Made by a program: the position numbers and the translations under genes. The notes under the pieces are model-generated. The model was not told the origin of the DNA. It ran no database searches and saw only the letters and a program-made list of their open reading frames with translations. A DNA stretch of 64,000 nt from Veillonella rogosae JCM 15642 (GTDB lineage Bacteria > Bacillota > Negativicutes > Veillonellales > Veillonellaceae), in NCBI RefSeq assembly GCF_002959775.1, contig NZ_PPCX01000002.1, forward strand, positions 248,001 to 312,000, given 5' to 3'. Shown in pieces: positions 38,939 to 47,779 of the stretch (positions within the stretch are counted from its first letter, which is position 1; each line of letters starts with the position of its first letter).

Positions 38939-40519
38939 CTATTTACCTGTTCTAAACAACATAGCCTCAGAAATGTGATGGGCCTCCACTTGTGGATTTC
39001 CCTCAAGGTCCGCTATAGTACGAGCCACCTTTAATATGCGGTCAAAGGCACGCCCACTTAAATGAAAGTGATCAAATATATTGCCCAATACACTCCATGC
39101 CTTATCAGTAATATGACATAGCTCACTTATGGCCTTATGAGGTACGGCTCCATTAGAATTAAACTCCAAGTGTTCATAACGTTTCTGTTGCAAAGTAGTT
39201 GCTAAAATAACTTGTTGTCTCATGCTTTCACTTGTCATAGTAGACGTCGAATTATCTAATAATTGTTCTAGTGTAGGTCTTTCAACGGGAATATGTAAAT
39301 CAATGCGGTCCATAATAGGCCCTGACAACCGTTGCTGATAGTTTTTAACCATCGTTTCAGTACATATGCATTCCCTATGTGGGTCATGATAATAACCACA
39401 GGGACAGGGATTTGCGGCCAATATACAAATAAAATTGGCGGGATACATATAATTGCCTTGAGACCTATTAATAGTAATTGTACGAGACTCTAATGGCTGC
39501 CTTAGCGCATCAATAACTTGGCGCTGAAACTCTGGTGCCTCATCCATAAATAAAACACCACCGTGAGCAAGTGTCACTTCCCCAGGGCGGCCTTGTATAC
39601 CTCCGCCCACCATACTCGCCAAAGTCGCCGTATGATGTGGATGCCTAAAAGGTCTACTTTTAACGAGTCCCTTATCACCGAGTAAACCCATCACATCTTG
39701 GATGCGACTGACCTCAACCATTTCATTCCAAGTCATGGGTGGCAATATGGTCGGTAATCGTTCGGCCATCATCGTTTTACCACCACCGGGCGGACCTATC
39801 ATAATACAATGATGATGTCCTGCAGCGCTGATGAGCATGGCTCGCTTACCAAGCTCTTGACCTTGTACATCACCAAAATCTACATCATACGTAGTATTAT
39901 GGTTTTTATTATCCATCATATTTGTTAATATCTCATCTTGATGTTTCTCTATTTGTACCTTTTTGGAAGTTGAAATAGATTTAGATTTAACCTGGTCTTC
40001 TAAGACGGTAATAATATCTTGTAAAGAAGACTCGCCATATATAGTAAGATTTGGAATAGCTTTTAGATTATTTCCATTTTCTACGCTTGTATATATTGTA
40101 GAGTAATTAGCTTCTAACCCTGCCAATGACATCGCCAAGGTTCCAAAGGTCGGTAGCAATGAGCCATCTAAGGCTAGCTCACCCATAAATAGACATCTAT
40201 TCAATAAAGCTGAAATATTAGCTTTACGCCCCTTTATCTGCCCCGATGCAATGAGAACCCCTAAAGCAATCGCTAAATCGAGTCCTGCGCTACTTTTACG
40301 AATTGTAGCAGGTGCTAGATTGACTACGATACGCCTCATAGGGAAGTCATAGCCACTATTTTTAATAGCCGCCCTTACACGTTCTCGAGCTTCCTTTACG
40401 GACTGATTAGGCAGTCCTACGATATCAAATACAGGTAAACCTTGTGATATATCGACCTCTACCGTAATAATGCATCCGTCTATACCATGTAAGGTGGCTC
40501 CATAAAGTTTTGCATACAT
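38939..40519 (-). CDS. comM: YifB/ComM family AAA+ ATPase
   Basis: 526 residues. Homologue of ComM, a hexameric helicase that promotes branch migration of incoming DNA during transformation. N-terminal Lon-like domain (GLPVFDIVGLPNQSVKEARERVRAAI, then RIVVNLAPA), Walker A in MIGPPGGGKTMMAERLP, Walker B in GGVLFMDEAPEF, and the CPCGYYHD cysteines in the middle of the ATPase domain. The frame extends seven codons upstream; I choose the ATG at 40519 because GAGG precedes it by six bases. Between dprA and yraN in one transcript. Confidence 0.93.
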   Translation of the reverse strand: MYAKLYGATLHGIDGCIITVEVDISQGLPVFDIVGLPNQSVKEARERVRAAIKNSGYDFPMRRIVVNLAPATIRKSSAGLDLAIALGVLIASGQIKGRKANISALLNRCLFMGELALDGSLLPTFGTLAMSLAGLEANYSTIYTSVENGNNLKAIPNLTIYGESSLQDIITVLEDQVKSKSISTSKKVQIEKHQDEILTNMMDNKNHNTTYDVDFGDVQGQELGKRAMLISAAGHHHCIMIGPPGGGKTMMAERLPTILPPMTWNEMVEVSRIQDVMGLLGDKGLVKSRPFRHPHHTATLASMVGGGIQGRPGEVTLAHGGVLFMDEAPEFQRQVIDALRQPLESRTITINRSQGNYMYPANFICILAANPCPCGYYHDPHRECICTETMVKNYQQRLSGPIMDRIDLHIPVERPTLEQLLDNSTSTMTSESMRQQVILATTLQQKRYEHLEFNSNGAVPHKAISELCHITDKAWSVLGNIFDHFHLSGRAFDRILKVARTIADLEGNPQVEAHHISEAMLFRTGK

Positions 40520-40530
40520 AAGAAACCTCA

Positions 40531-40929
40531 CTAAAAGCACTGCGGCAAATAATGGATAGAACTTTGAAAGTCCTCATGAAGATACACCTCTATAACATCA
40601 AAGGATATTTCTTTCCAGTGCCGTTTCTTTTGATGTAGATCATATAAAAATAACATGGCCGCTCGTTTAATATGCTTTTGTTTCTTTTTAGTAACCGCCT
40701 CACGTGCCAATCCATGTTGCATGCCACGACGAGCTTTAATTTCAATAAAGTGATACACTAAATCACGTTTAGCAATGATATCGATTTCCCCTAACCTCGT
40801 TCGATAATTTGTATCTACTACGGTAAGACCTAACTTTTCAATATACTTGGTAGCAATGCGTTCTCCCCATTTACCAAGCTCTTTAGAGTCTAGTTCATTA
40901 AATGCTTTACCTGTACTAATGGTCTTCAT
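40531..40929 (-). CDS. YraN / UPF0102 nuclease-fold protein
   Basis: 132 residues. UPF0102 members have a restriction-endonuclease-like fold; the candidate active-site pattern is GEIDIIAKRD followed by FIEIKARR. The N-terminus ELGKWGERIATKYIEKLG is typical. Function is not firmly known; the location next to dprA/comM and rnhB is conserved widely. ATG at 40929 follows AGGAGGTATAT. Confidence 0.9.
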   Translation of the reverse strand: MKTISTGKAFNELDSKELGKWGERIATKYIEKLGLTVVDTNYRTRLGEIDIIAKRDLVYHFIEIKARRGMQHGLAREAVTKKKQKHIKRAAMLFLYDLHQKKRHWKEISFDVIEVYLHEDFQSSIHYLPQCF

Positions 40930-41057
40930 ATATACCTCCTATTTAGGTGTATTAACTACAATAACCTTCTGAATTGTACTATTCAAAGTATCTCTAAACC
41001 TTCAACAGGTAATACTTACTTGTAGCGTAGAATATGAATGCTGTAAAAGTAAATACA

Positions 41058-41103
41058 AAAGAGGTTCCTAATAGTCACATAGGTGACCAATAGGAACCTC
41101 TTT
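41058..41103 (-). terminator. terminator after rnhB
   Basis: 13-bp outer stem (41058-41070 with 41091-41103) and an inner GTCAC / GTGAC stem. The minus strand continues with TGTATTTACTTTT. It separates the rplS-rbgA-rnhB unit from yraN. Confidence 0.8.
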
Positions 41104-41133
41104 ACGGTTACGAACTATATGCAACTTGTAATG

Positions 41134-41169
41134 ATACAACTAATACAACTAATACAATTAATACAAATA
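41134..41169. repeat. four 9-bp tandem repeats
   Basis: ATACAACTA twice, then ATACAATTA and ATACAAATA, contiguous, in the rnhB-yraN gap. The rest of 40930-41215 holds the terminator and nothing else I recognise. Confidence 0.8.
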
Positions 41170-41215
41170 TAGAACTTAATTTACTAGTCGAATCATAAAA
41201 TAAATTTATTAAGAA

Positions 41216-42013
41216 TCACTCTGGCTTAACCCAACGAACGATAGATTTTATCGGTTCAAAGCTCTTGCGATGAAGTGGTGTTACCCCTTGTTGTTCTACC
41301 GCTTCTTTATGAAGCTCAGTATAGTATCCCTTGTGGATACCAAAGCCATAACCAGGGTATTCCTCATCGAGCTGTTTCATATAACGATCTCGCGTAACCT
41401 TAGCAATGATGGATGCAGCCGCAATATTAGCACTTTTACTGTCACCTTTTACGATAGACTCCACAGGAATCGTTAAATCAGGTAGTTTCATAGCATCCGC
41501 CACTACTGCTTCCGCTGATACGCTGAGCGTGCGAATCGCCTCATACATAGCCTGACGTGTTGCTTCGTAGATATTGAGCACATCGATCTTTTCTGGACCA
41601 TAGGAAATACAGCTCACGGCTACTGCTTCTTTCATGATGATATCGTAGAGGGCTTCACGCTTTTCTTCGGTTAGCTTTTTAGAGTCATTCAAACCAGGAA
41701 TCAATGTCATAGGCGGCAATATAACGGCCGCTACCGTTACAGGTCCTGCAATAGGGCCACGACCTACCTCATCGACACCAGCTACGTGATACATACCTTG
41801 ATCGTAGAACATACCTTCATAGTCATACATGCTCATGAGGCGTTGTTGTTCTTTTAGCTCTTTTTCTTGGCGTTTAATGTAAGAAGCGGCCAATTTTTGT
41901 ACAGAACTACGATCGTCCTCTCGGGCTAACGGCAAAATCTCTAAGGCTTGTTCAGTTTCAAAAAGAGCTTTTATATCAGCAACTTTTAATTTACTAAATG
42001 TATCCTTATCCAT
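41216..42013 (-). CDS. rnhB: ribonuclease HII
   Basis: 265 residues. It removes RNA from RNA/DNA hybrids and misincorporated ribonucleotides. Catalytic acids are in AGVDEVGRGPIAGPV (D and E) and AVVADAMKL, with the GDSKSANIAAASIIAKVTRD block. An N-terminal extension of about 85 residues precedes the catalytic domain, as in Bacillus RnhB. I choose the ATG at 42013, whose codon lies inside the end of rbgA (8-base overlap) after GGTGAGGAC, over a start 14 codons further upstream. Confidence 0.95.
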   Translation of the reverse strand: MDKDTFSKLKVADIKALFETEQALEILPLAREDDRSSVQKLAASYIKRQEKELKEQQRLMSMYDYEGMFYDQGMYHVAGVDEVGRGPIAGPVTVAAVILPPMTLIPGLNDSKKLTEEKREALYDIIMKEAVAVSCISYGPEKIDVLNIYEATRQAMYEAIRTLSVSAEAVVADAMKLPDLTIPVESIVKGDSKSANIAAASIIAKVTRDRYMKQLDEEYPGYGFGIHKGYYTELHKEAVEQQGVTPLHRKSFEPIKSIVRWVKPE

Positions 42014-42911
42014 TTTGTGTGTCCTCACCATCTTCAGGATAGTATGGTTCTTCATCCACTTGGTCTAATGTAATGGTACCAAGTTTAGTATTGCGGTAGT
42101 CTTGCAAGATAATGCGACGTGCTTTATCGAAATCTACTACGCCACCACTAACGAGACAGCCGCGACGACGACCGATGCTTTCAAGAATAGTATCCACATC
42201 TGTCATCTCTTCTTCTTTTAATTTATAACGTTCTACCAAAATATTTGGTGTATTCGTCAATAAATGATTTAATAGCTGTTTCATTACATGCTCTAAGTCG
42301 TATACATCATCAGAAACAGCACCCGTCATAGCAAGGCGAGCCGCCGCACGTTGATCCTCTAATTTAGGCCATAATACGCCTGGTGTATCGAGCAATTCAA
42401 GGTTTTTACCGATTTTAACCCATTGTTGACCACGGGTATGACCAGCTTTGTTAGCTGTACGCGTTGCTGCAGAGCCAGCTAAGGAGTTAATCAACGTAGA
42501 TTTACCAACGTTAGGAATCCCTAAGATGATAGTACGTACAGAACGACTGCGAATACCTTTTGCGACCCAACGGTCGATGATAGGCTTGCTTAAACGCTCT
42601 ACAGTGGATATTAACTTCTTATTACCCTTGCCAGACTTAGAGTCGATAGCCAATACGGTGATACCTTGTTTAGTAAAGAATTCAGTCCATTCCTTTGTAG
42701 CTTTAGGATCTGCTAAATCTACTTTATTTAACAGTACGATATGAGGTTTCTGACCAACAAGTTCAGTGATTACAGGGTTCGCACTAGAACGAGGAATACG
42801 CGCATCTAGTAACTCAATAACTACGTCTACCTTTTTGATATACTCCGTAATCATACGTGTGGCTTTCGCCATATGCCCAGGGAACCAATGTACGATAGGT
42901 GAATCTGCCAT
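42006..42911 (-). CDS. rbgA: ribosome biogenesis GTPase YlqF/RbgA
   Basis: 301 residues, a circularly permuted GTPase needed for late 50S assembly. Motif order shows the permutation: G4 LLNKVDLAD near 57 comes before G1 [14 protein letters not shown] near 130 and G3 LLDTPGVLWPK near 170. N-terminal WFPGHMAKATRMI is the family mark. The ATG at 42911 follows AAAGGAAATACT; the longer frame (from 42926) would place that ribosome binding site inside the coding sequence. It lies downstream of rplS and overlaps rnhB. Confidence 0.95.
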   Translation of the reverse strand: MADSPIVHWFPGHMAKATRMITEYIKKVDVVIELLDARIPRSSANPVITELVGQKPHIVLLNKVDLADPKATKEWTEFFTKQGITVLAIDSKSGKGNKKLISTVERLSKPIIDRWVAKGIRSRSVRTIILGIPNVGKSTLINSLAGSAATRTANKAGHTRGQQWVKIGKNLELLDTPGVLWPKLEDQRAAARLAMTGAVSDDVYDLEHVMKQLLNHLLTNTPNILVERYKLKEEEMTDVDTILESIGRRRGCLVSGGVVDFDKARRIILQDYRNTKLGTITLDQVDEEPYYPEDGEDTQNG

Positions 42912-42946
42912 AGTATTTCCTTTCATATCTAAATTTTAGCAAAAAT

Positions 42947-42971
42947 AAAAGGCTGCCAACGGCAGCCTTTT
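42947..42971 (-). terminator. terminator after rplS
   Basis: 11-bp stem AAAAGGCTGCC / GGCAGCCTTTT with a 3-base loop, followed on the minus strand by ATTTTTGC. Read-through to rbgA is likely to be partial. Confidence 0.85.
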
Positions 42972-42978
42972 ATGAACA

Positions 42979-43320
42979 TTAGCGTTTTTCGCGAATACGA
43001 GCAGCTTTACCAGTAAGGTTACGTAAGTAGTACAATTTAGCACGACGAACAACACCACGGCGCATAACTTCGATTTTAGCTAAGCGTGGGCTGTGAAGTG
43101 GGAATGTACGTTCTACACCTACACCGGATGCAATACGACGAACTGTGAAAGTTTCACGTACGCCACCGTTTTGACGTTTAATTACCAAACCTTCGAATAC
43201 TTGGATACGTTCACGAGTACCTTCCACTACTTTTACGTGTACGCGAACTGTGTCACCAGCGCGGAAAGTAGGGATGTCTGTACGAAGTTGTTCTTGTTCA
43301 AGTACGTTAATAATGTTCAT
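42979..43320 (-). CDS. rplS: 50S ribosomal protein L19
   Basis: 113 residues, typical length. L19 sits at the 30S-50S interface. The blocks [26 protein letters not shown] and [27 protein letters not shown] are diagnostic. The ATG at 43320 follows AGGAGGAAACA; a start nine codons upstream would swallow that site. The leader shows paired elements described separately. Confidence 0.98.
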   Translation of the reverse strand: MNIINVLEQEQLRTDIPTFRAGDTVRVHVKVVEGTRERIQVFEGLVIKRQNGGVRETFTVRRIASGVGVERTFPLHSPRLAKIEVMRRGVVRRAKLYYLRNLTGKAARIREKR

Positions 43321-43337
43321 TGTTTCCTCCTGTTTGC

Positions 43338-43377
43338 AGACATTCAATACCTACACCTTATAGGCAGCGGACTGTCT
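43338..43377 (-). promoter_or_regulatory. possible L19 leader structure
   Basis: On the minus strand AGACA (43373-43377 complement) can pair with TGTCT (43338-43342 complement), enclosing a hairpin CCTA / TAGG (43350-43353 with 43361-43364). It sits immediately before the rplS ribosome binding site. Autoregulatory L19 leaders are known in Firmicutes; the match here is by shape and place only. Confidence 0.4.
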
Positions 43378-43392
43378 CAAATTAACAGAAAT

Positions 43393-43422
43393 ATATTACC
43401 ATAAATCACGTACTATTAGCAA
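43393..43422 (-). promoter_or_regulatory. rplS promoter
   Basis: On the minus strand TTGCTA (43417-43422) and TAATAT (43393-43398) with 18-base spacing, just upstream of the structured leader. Confidence 0.5.
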
Positions 43423-43451
43423 GTATTTTCTATATAATTTTGAGAATAAAA

Positions 43452-43838
43452 TTATTTTCGTAAAATAGGCCGTTTTAGCTTGCCTAATAAACGATATAAC
43501 TCCTCTTGTTCCTCTTCAGATAAGTCGGAGAACAACACATTTAAGAATTGGTCATATGAATGCAACAATGATTTGCCTAACCGTTTCCCCTCATCTGTTA
43601 AACCTACCACCGATATGCGTTTATCCATAAAGTCGATATGTTTTGTTACATACCCTAATTCAATGAGAATATCCGTCTGCTCAGATACCGTTGCAGGACG
43701 CATATTAAGAGCATCTACCAGCTGTTTCTGTGATGCTCCTTGTGACCGCATAAATAATTCAATAATAATTCTATCACGAGACTTTTCTTTGCCACTTGGC
43801 ACCTTACATAAGGCTTTATATAATTCATCATGATTCAT
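43452..43838 (-). CDS. MarR family transcriptional regulator
   Basis: 128 residues from the ATG at 43838. A winged helix-turn-helix is clear: SQKQLVDALNMRPATVSEQTDILIELGYV, then the wing DFMDKRISVVGLTDEGKRLG, with dimerisation helices at both ends. The frame continues 36 codons upstream, but these would cover the promoter and a palindrome, so they are excluded. AGGAGAATCCCGATC precedes the start. It probably represses its own promoter through the palindrome at 43855-43868. No co-transcribed target is seen; regulon and ligand unknown. Confidence 0.85.
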   Translation of the reverse strand: MNHDELYKALCKVPSGKEKSRDRIIIELFMRSQGASQKQLVDALNMRPATVSEQTDILIELGYVTKHIDFMDKRISVVGLTDEGKRLGKSLLHSYDQFLNVLFSDLSEEEQEELYRLLGKLKRPILRK

Positions 43839-43854
43839 GATCGGGATTCTCCTC

Positions 43855-43868
43855 ATACAACTTTGTAT
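43855..43868. promoter_or_regulatory. palindromic candidate operator of the MarR gene
   Basis: ATACAA-CT-TTGTAT, a perfect 6+6 inverted repeat directly downstream of the -10 element. A further TTTGTATAT at 43912-43920 repeats 43862-43870 exactly 50 bases away. Confidence 0.5.
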
Positions 43869-43896
43869 ATTATAAGGTATTCGCCACAGCATCCAA
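43869..43896 (-). promoter_or_regulatory. promoter of the MarR gene
   Basis: On the minus strand TTGGAT (43891-43896) and TATAAT (43869-43874) with 16-base spacing. Confidence 0.55.
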
Positions 43897-43937
43897 AAAT
43901 CCTGCATAAAATTTGTATATTCTTCGTAAAAGCAAAA

Positions 43938-43961
43938 AAGAGGCACCGTAAGGTACCTCTT
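43938..43961 (-). terminator. terminator after glyS
   Basis: 10-bp stem (one C-A mismatch) 43938-43947 with 43952-43961, loop GTAA, then a run of T residues on the minus strand. Confidence 0.85.
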
Positions 43962-44007
43962 CTCTTATATATCATGGTAAAAGTCGAATCGTTCTTTTAC
44001 TAATATA

Positions 44008-46059
44008 TTATTTTAATGCGCTAATATCGCCGATAATAGCCATTACACTGTACGCCAAGCGAACAAGTTGCAAACGGTTAGCTTTAATAGCTTCATCTTT
44101 GTCCATAACCATTACATCTTCAAAGAATTGGTTAATTGTTGGCACAAGAGTTGCTGGAACTGCTACTACTGCTGCGTAATCACCAGCTTCCCATGCTGCA
44201 AGGCTAGCTTCAGATGCTTTAGAAGCGGCTTCAAACAATGCTTTTTCAGTATCTTCTTTCAACAAGTCGCTATTAACACCTGTATATTCTACATCTTTTA
44301 CAAGATTGTACATACGAGTATAGGCTTGAACAAGCTCAACATTTTCATCGATGCGATTTGCTAACAATGCGTTTACAAGACCTTCTGCATCAGCAACGGA
44401 CAATTCGTTGTTGGACAACAACAAGTCGATTACATGATGAGGAACTTCGCGATCAAGGAAGATATTTTTCAAGCGAAGTGTGAAGAACTCTTCAACTTGG
44501 TTAAGCAATTCTTCTTGTTTATCAGCAGCTACATTCAATAACTCCATGGATGCTTTGAAGATTGGACGCAAGCTGATATTCCATTCGCTACCAAGCAAGA
44601 TGTTCAAGATTCCAATTGTTTGGCGACGCAATGCATATGGATCTTGAGAGCCTGTAGGGATTAAGCCACGGCTGAAAGTAGCAACGATGTTATCTACTTT
44701 ATCGATGATGGACAATACTTTACCTGCTTCAGTTTGAGGCAATACATCGCCTGCAAAACGTGGTAAATATTGTTCGAAAATAGCTTCTGCCACTTCTTTG
44801 GACTCACCATCAAGTAAAGCGTACTCTTTACCCATCACACCTTGTAGTTCAGTGAACTCTGTAACCATACCTGTAGTAAGGTCAGTTTTAGCAAGCTCTG
44901 TAGCACGTTCTAATACAACAGCTGCATCTTCGTGCAAGCCACATTCTTCACCAAATACACGGCCTAATTTAAGCAAGCGTTCAGTTTTATCTGCTAAGTT
45001 ACCAAGACCTTCTTGGAATACGATTTTAGTCAACCCATCTTGACGGTCGATAAGAGGTTTCTTGCGGTCTTCATTGAAGAAGAATTTAGCATCATCTAGG
45101 CGAGCGCGCAATACGCGTTCATTACCAGCTTGAACTACTTCGATGGAATGGTCAGAACCATTGCGCACTGTTAAGAACATTGGCAACAATTTGCCCTCTT
45201 GGTCAACCAATGGGAAGTAGCGTTGATGGTCTTTCATTGGTGTAATGATAGCTGCATCAGGAAGTGCCAAGTAGGACTCTTCAAAGCCACCGCACAATGC
45301 TGTAGGCCATTCAACAAGATAGTTGATTTCTTCTAACAAATCATCATCCCAAACGATGGATGCATTTTTAGAAGCTGCCATATCATGTAATTGTTTGGAG
45401 ATCAACTCACGACGTGCGTCTTGATCAACCATAACAAAGTTTTCTTTTAATGTGTCTACATAGGATGCTGCATTCTTAATAGTGATTTCATCAGCGCCTA
45501 AGAAACGATGACCACGAGATACATTACCAGATTGAACAGTAGCAAACTCTACAGGAATTACTTCTTCATCAAGTAATGCTACAAGCCAACGTACTGGACG
45601 TACAAACTTAGCATCTAAATCGCCCCAATGCATGGATTTAGGGAAGTTAAGGCCTGTAATCAATTGTGGCAACATTTCACTTACGATATCTTTTGCAGGT
45701 ACGCCTGCAGTTTTAGTTTCAGCGTAAATATAGCCGTCTTCTACAACGAGATCAGCTACATCAAGACCTTTACCGCGAGCAAAGCCGATAGCTGCTTTTG
45801 TAGCATTACCGTCAGCATCATATGCGATGGACGCAGATGGACCTTTATGACGTTCGCTGATTTCAGCAGATGCGTCAGCAAGACCTTTCACGATAAGAGC
45901 CAAACGACGTGGTGTGCCGTATGTTTCGATGCTTTCAAAAGGAAGATGGGCATCATTTAATTTTGTTTCAGCCAATTGTTTCAATTGACCTAAGATATTT
46001 GGCATAAAGCCGGCAGGAATTTCTTCTGCACCGATTTCAAATAACAAATCTTTTGCCAT
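44008..46059 (-). CDS. glyS: glycyl-tRNA synthetase beta subunit
   Basis: 683 residues, the large subunit of the tetrameric bacterial enzyme. The opening block DLLFEIGAEEIPAGFM and the HD-like GNLADKTERL region are typical; the C-terminal DALR-type anticodon-binding region follows (AYTRMYNLVKDV). It lies 1 base after glyQ and acts with it to charge tRNA-Gly under T-box control. Confidence 0.97.
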   Translation of the reverse strand: MAKDLLFEIGAEEIPAGFMPNILGQLKQLAETKLNDAHLPFESIETYGTPRRLALIVKGLADASAEISERHKGPSASIAYDADGNATKAAIGFARGKGLDVADLVVEDGYIYAETKTAGVPAKDIVSEMLPQLITGLNFPKSMHWGDLDAKFVRPVRWLVALLDEEVIPVEFATVQSGNVSRGHRFLGADEITIKNAASYVDTLKENFVMVDQDARRELISKQLHDMAASKNASIVWDDDLLEEINYLVEWPTALCGGFEESYLALPDAAIITPMKDHQRYFPLVDQEGKLLPMFLTVRNGSDHSIEVVQAGNERVLRARLDDAKFFFNEDRKKPLIDRQDGLTKIVFQEGLGNLADKTERLLKLGRVFGEECGLHEDAAVVLERATELAKTDLTTGMVTEFTELQGVMGKEYALLDGESKEVAEAIFEQYLPRFAGDVLPQTEAGKVLSIIDKVDNIVATFSRGLIPTGSQDPYALRRQTIGILNILLGSEWNISLRPIFKASMELLNVAADKQEELLNQVEEFFTLRLKNIFLDREVPHHVIDLLLSNNELSVADAEGLVNALLANRIDENVELVQAYTRMYNLVKDVEYTGVNSDLLKEDTEKALFEAASKASEASLAAWEAGDYAAVVAVPATLVPTINQFFEDVMVMDKDEAIKANRLQLVRLAYSVMAIIGDISALK

Positions 46060-46060
46060 C

Positions 46061-46936
46061 TTATTTATCTCCTTTCAAAAGTGGGAAACCTAATTCTTCG
46101 CGTTTAGCAAGGTATTGCTGTGCACAAATACGAGCTAATGCACGTACACGTCCGATGAAAGCTGTACGTTCGCTGATAGAAATAGCGCCACGGGAATCAA
46201 GCAAGTTGAATGTGTGGGAACATTTCAATACATAGTCGTAAGCTGGTAATACATAGCCCGCTTCGCAAACGCGTTTTGCTTCTGCTTCGTACATATCAAA
46301 CAATTTGAAAAGCATATCTGTATCTGCTAATTCAAAGTTATACACGGATTGCTCAACTTCGTTGGCATGCCAAACATCACCGTATGTAACGTTTTCATTC
46401 CATTTAAGATCATATACGTTTTCTACGCCTTGAATATACATAGCCAAACGTTCTAAACCATATGTAATTTCAACGGATACTGGTTTACAGTCGATGGAAC
46501 CAACTTGTTGGAAATATGTAAACTGAGTTACTTCCATACCGTCGAGCCATACTTCCCAACCAAGGCCCCAAGCGCCCAATGTTGGAGACTCCCAGTTATC
46601 CTCAACAAAGCGGATATCGTGATCTTCAGCGTGAATGCCTAGTGCAGCCAAAGATTGTAAGTACAATTCTTGGATATTATCTGGAGATGGTTTCACGATA
46701 ACTTGGAATTGATGATGTTGGAACAAACGGTTAGGGTTATCACCATAACGACCGTCTGCTGGACGACGAGAAGGTTCTACATAACATACAGCCCATGGTT
46801 CAGGACCAATAGCATGTAAGAATGTAGCAGGGTTCATTGTACCTGCACCCTTTTCGATGTCATATGGATTTTGAACGATACAACCTTGATCGCTCCAGAA
46901 TTTTTGTAGATTTAAAATAATCTCTTGAAATGTCAT
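46061..46936 (-). CDS. glyQ: glycyl-tRNA synthetase alpha subunit
   Basis: 291 residues, class II catalytic subunit. The opening [39 protein letters not shown]-type sequence and the [22 protein letters not shown] block are diagnostic. The ATG at 46936 follows GGAGGCAGCA; the frame extends a further 18 codons that run into the T-box terminator region and are not used. First gene of the glyQS operon. Confidence 0.97.
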   Translation of the reverse strand: MTFQEIILNLQKFWSDQGCIVQNPYDIEKGAGTMNPATFLHAIGPEPWAVCYVEPSRRPADGRYGDNPNRLFQHHQFQVIVKPSPDNIQELYLQSLAALGIHAEDHDIRFVEDNWESPTLGAWGLGWEVWLDGMEVTQFTYFQQVGSIDCKPVSVEITYGLERLAMYIQGVENVYDLKWNENVTYGDVWHANEVEQSVYNFELADTDMLFKLFDMYEAEAKRVCEAGYVLPAYDYVLKCSHTFNLLDSRGAISISERTAFIGRVRALARICAQQYLAKREELGFPLLKGDK

Positions 46937-46984
46937 TGCTGCCTCCACTTTACACAACCGACATAAAATCAACCATTTCGTTAC

Positions 46985-47185
46985 AAACAAAAAAGTCCCT
47001 GTAACGAAAAACGTTACAGGGACGAGTATACCCGCGGTTCCACCCTATTTGGCTTGCGCCCTCTTTTTTCTATGTTGGCCTTTACTAACAGATACCTGTG
47101 TTCCTGCCAATGCTCTACAGCGCCTTCAACCAAATGTGAGCTTACACCATCCTCACTCGCTAGAGAGGTTTACTACTCTGCTTCA
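46985..47185 (-). promoter_or_regulatory. glycine T-box riboswitch
   Basis: The T-box sequence GGGTGGAACCGCGGG is read on the minus strand at about 47045-47031, complementary to the tRNA acceptor end. Downstream is the terminator, a perfect 12-bp stem (46995-47006 with 47012-47023) followed by seven T residues. Upstream lies the stem I region, with a possible GGC (glycine) specifier at 47122-47124. Uncharged tRNA-Gly should stabilise the antiterminator and switch glyQS on. The specifier position is inferred, not proved by folding. Confidence 0.93.
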
Positions 47186-47193
47186 TCGCATAT

Positions 47194-47199
47194 ATTATA
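47194..47199 (-). promoter_or_regulatory. -10 element of the glyQS T-box transcript
   Basis: TATAAT on the minus strand, just upstream of the T-box. No good -35 hexamer is seen at 16-18 bases. Confidence 0.45.
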
Positions 47200-47244
47200 C
47201 ACAATATTGTAGCAATACAGAGGGAAGAATGTCAAACTATTATT

Positions 47245-47415
47245 TTATACGCGTAAAGCTAGTTTCAACACAATAAAAAATATTGAAAAACAAACAAAAG
47301 AAGTTAAGTAAAAATCATAATGGATTGGACTACCTGTTAAAATATCATCTACTATTCCATATAAGATATTAAGTATAGCTAATACTGCAAATCCATATAC
47401 TATCAATCGTCGCAT
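47245..47415 (-). CDS. small membrane protein, paralogous family A, copy 1
   Basis: 56 residues: ATG at 47415 after GAGAGGAAAATATA. Two hydrophobic segments (about 4-23 and 37-54) flank a conserved short loop with the IHYDFY motif. It matches copy 2 (47478) and copy 3 (50759) in length, in the G(A/S)xIHYDF(Y/F) loop and in the C-terminus LKLALRV. Topology suggests a hairpin of two membrane helices. No database family recognised. Last gene of the AT-rich island before the glyQS promoter. Confidence 0.65.
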   Translation of the reverse strand: MRRLIVYGFAVLAILNILYGIVDDILTGSPIHYDFYLTSFVCFSIFFIVLKLALRV

Positions 47416-47477
47416 TATATTTTCCTCTCAATAAGCTAGTAATAATATAAAATTTAACTTTAAATCAAGAAATGTAT

Positions 47478-47648
47478 TTATACTCTTAGAGCAAGTTTTA
47501 GTATACCAAAGAATATTAACCAACAAACAAAGAATGCTCCATAAAAATCATAGTGAATTTCGGCACCAGTCATATAGTCATAAGCAATACTATATATTAT
47601 TGAAATTAAGATAAATAATGCAAATGCATAAAAAAATAATTTTTTCAT
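47478..47648 (-). CDS. small membrane protein, paralogous family A, copy 2
   Basis: 56 residues. GAGGTGAAAATT precedes the ATG at 47648, so the eight extra in-frame upstream codons are not used. It is nearly the same as copy 3 (KKLFFYAFALF, AYDYM, GAEIHYDF, LIFFGILK shared) and clearly related to copy 1. Two predicted membrane helices around the IHYDFYG loop. Unknown function; the repeated retention of this short protein suggests selection. Confidence 0.65.
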   Translation of the reverse strand: MKKLFFYAFALFILISIIYSIAYDYMTGAEIHYDFYGAFFVCWLIFFGILKLALRV

Positions 47649-47653
47649 AATTT

Positions 47654-47767
47654 TCACCTCAATAGTTCCCAAAGTAGAAAAACTATTCCAATAATACTAA
47701 AAGAAACAACTATAATAATAGACAAAGAATTATTTATATCAAAATATATTTTAGATATCCCTTTCAA
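47654..47767 (-). CDS. possible 37-residue membrane peptide
   Basis: TTG start at 47767 after AAGGAACA, ending in TGA 5 bases before the copy 2 start. One hydrophobic segment (about 15-33, SLSIIIVVSFSIIGIVFLLW). It is short, has a non-ATG start and sits in AT-rich DNA, so it may be chance; the good spacing to its neighbours is the main support. Confidence 0.3.
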   Translation of the reverse strand: MKGISKIYFDINNSLSIIIVVSFSIIGIVFLLWELLR

Positions 47768-47779
47768 TGTTCCTTTTTT

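Noticed and set aside
41134-41169. Short tandem repeats as a CRISPR array
   Set aside because: Units are contiguous 9-mers without spacers and no cas gene is present.
47049-47276. Plus-strand 75-codon frame
   Set aside because: It is antisense to the glycine T-box and has no coding pattern.
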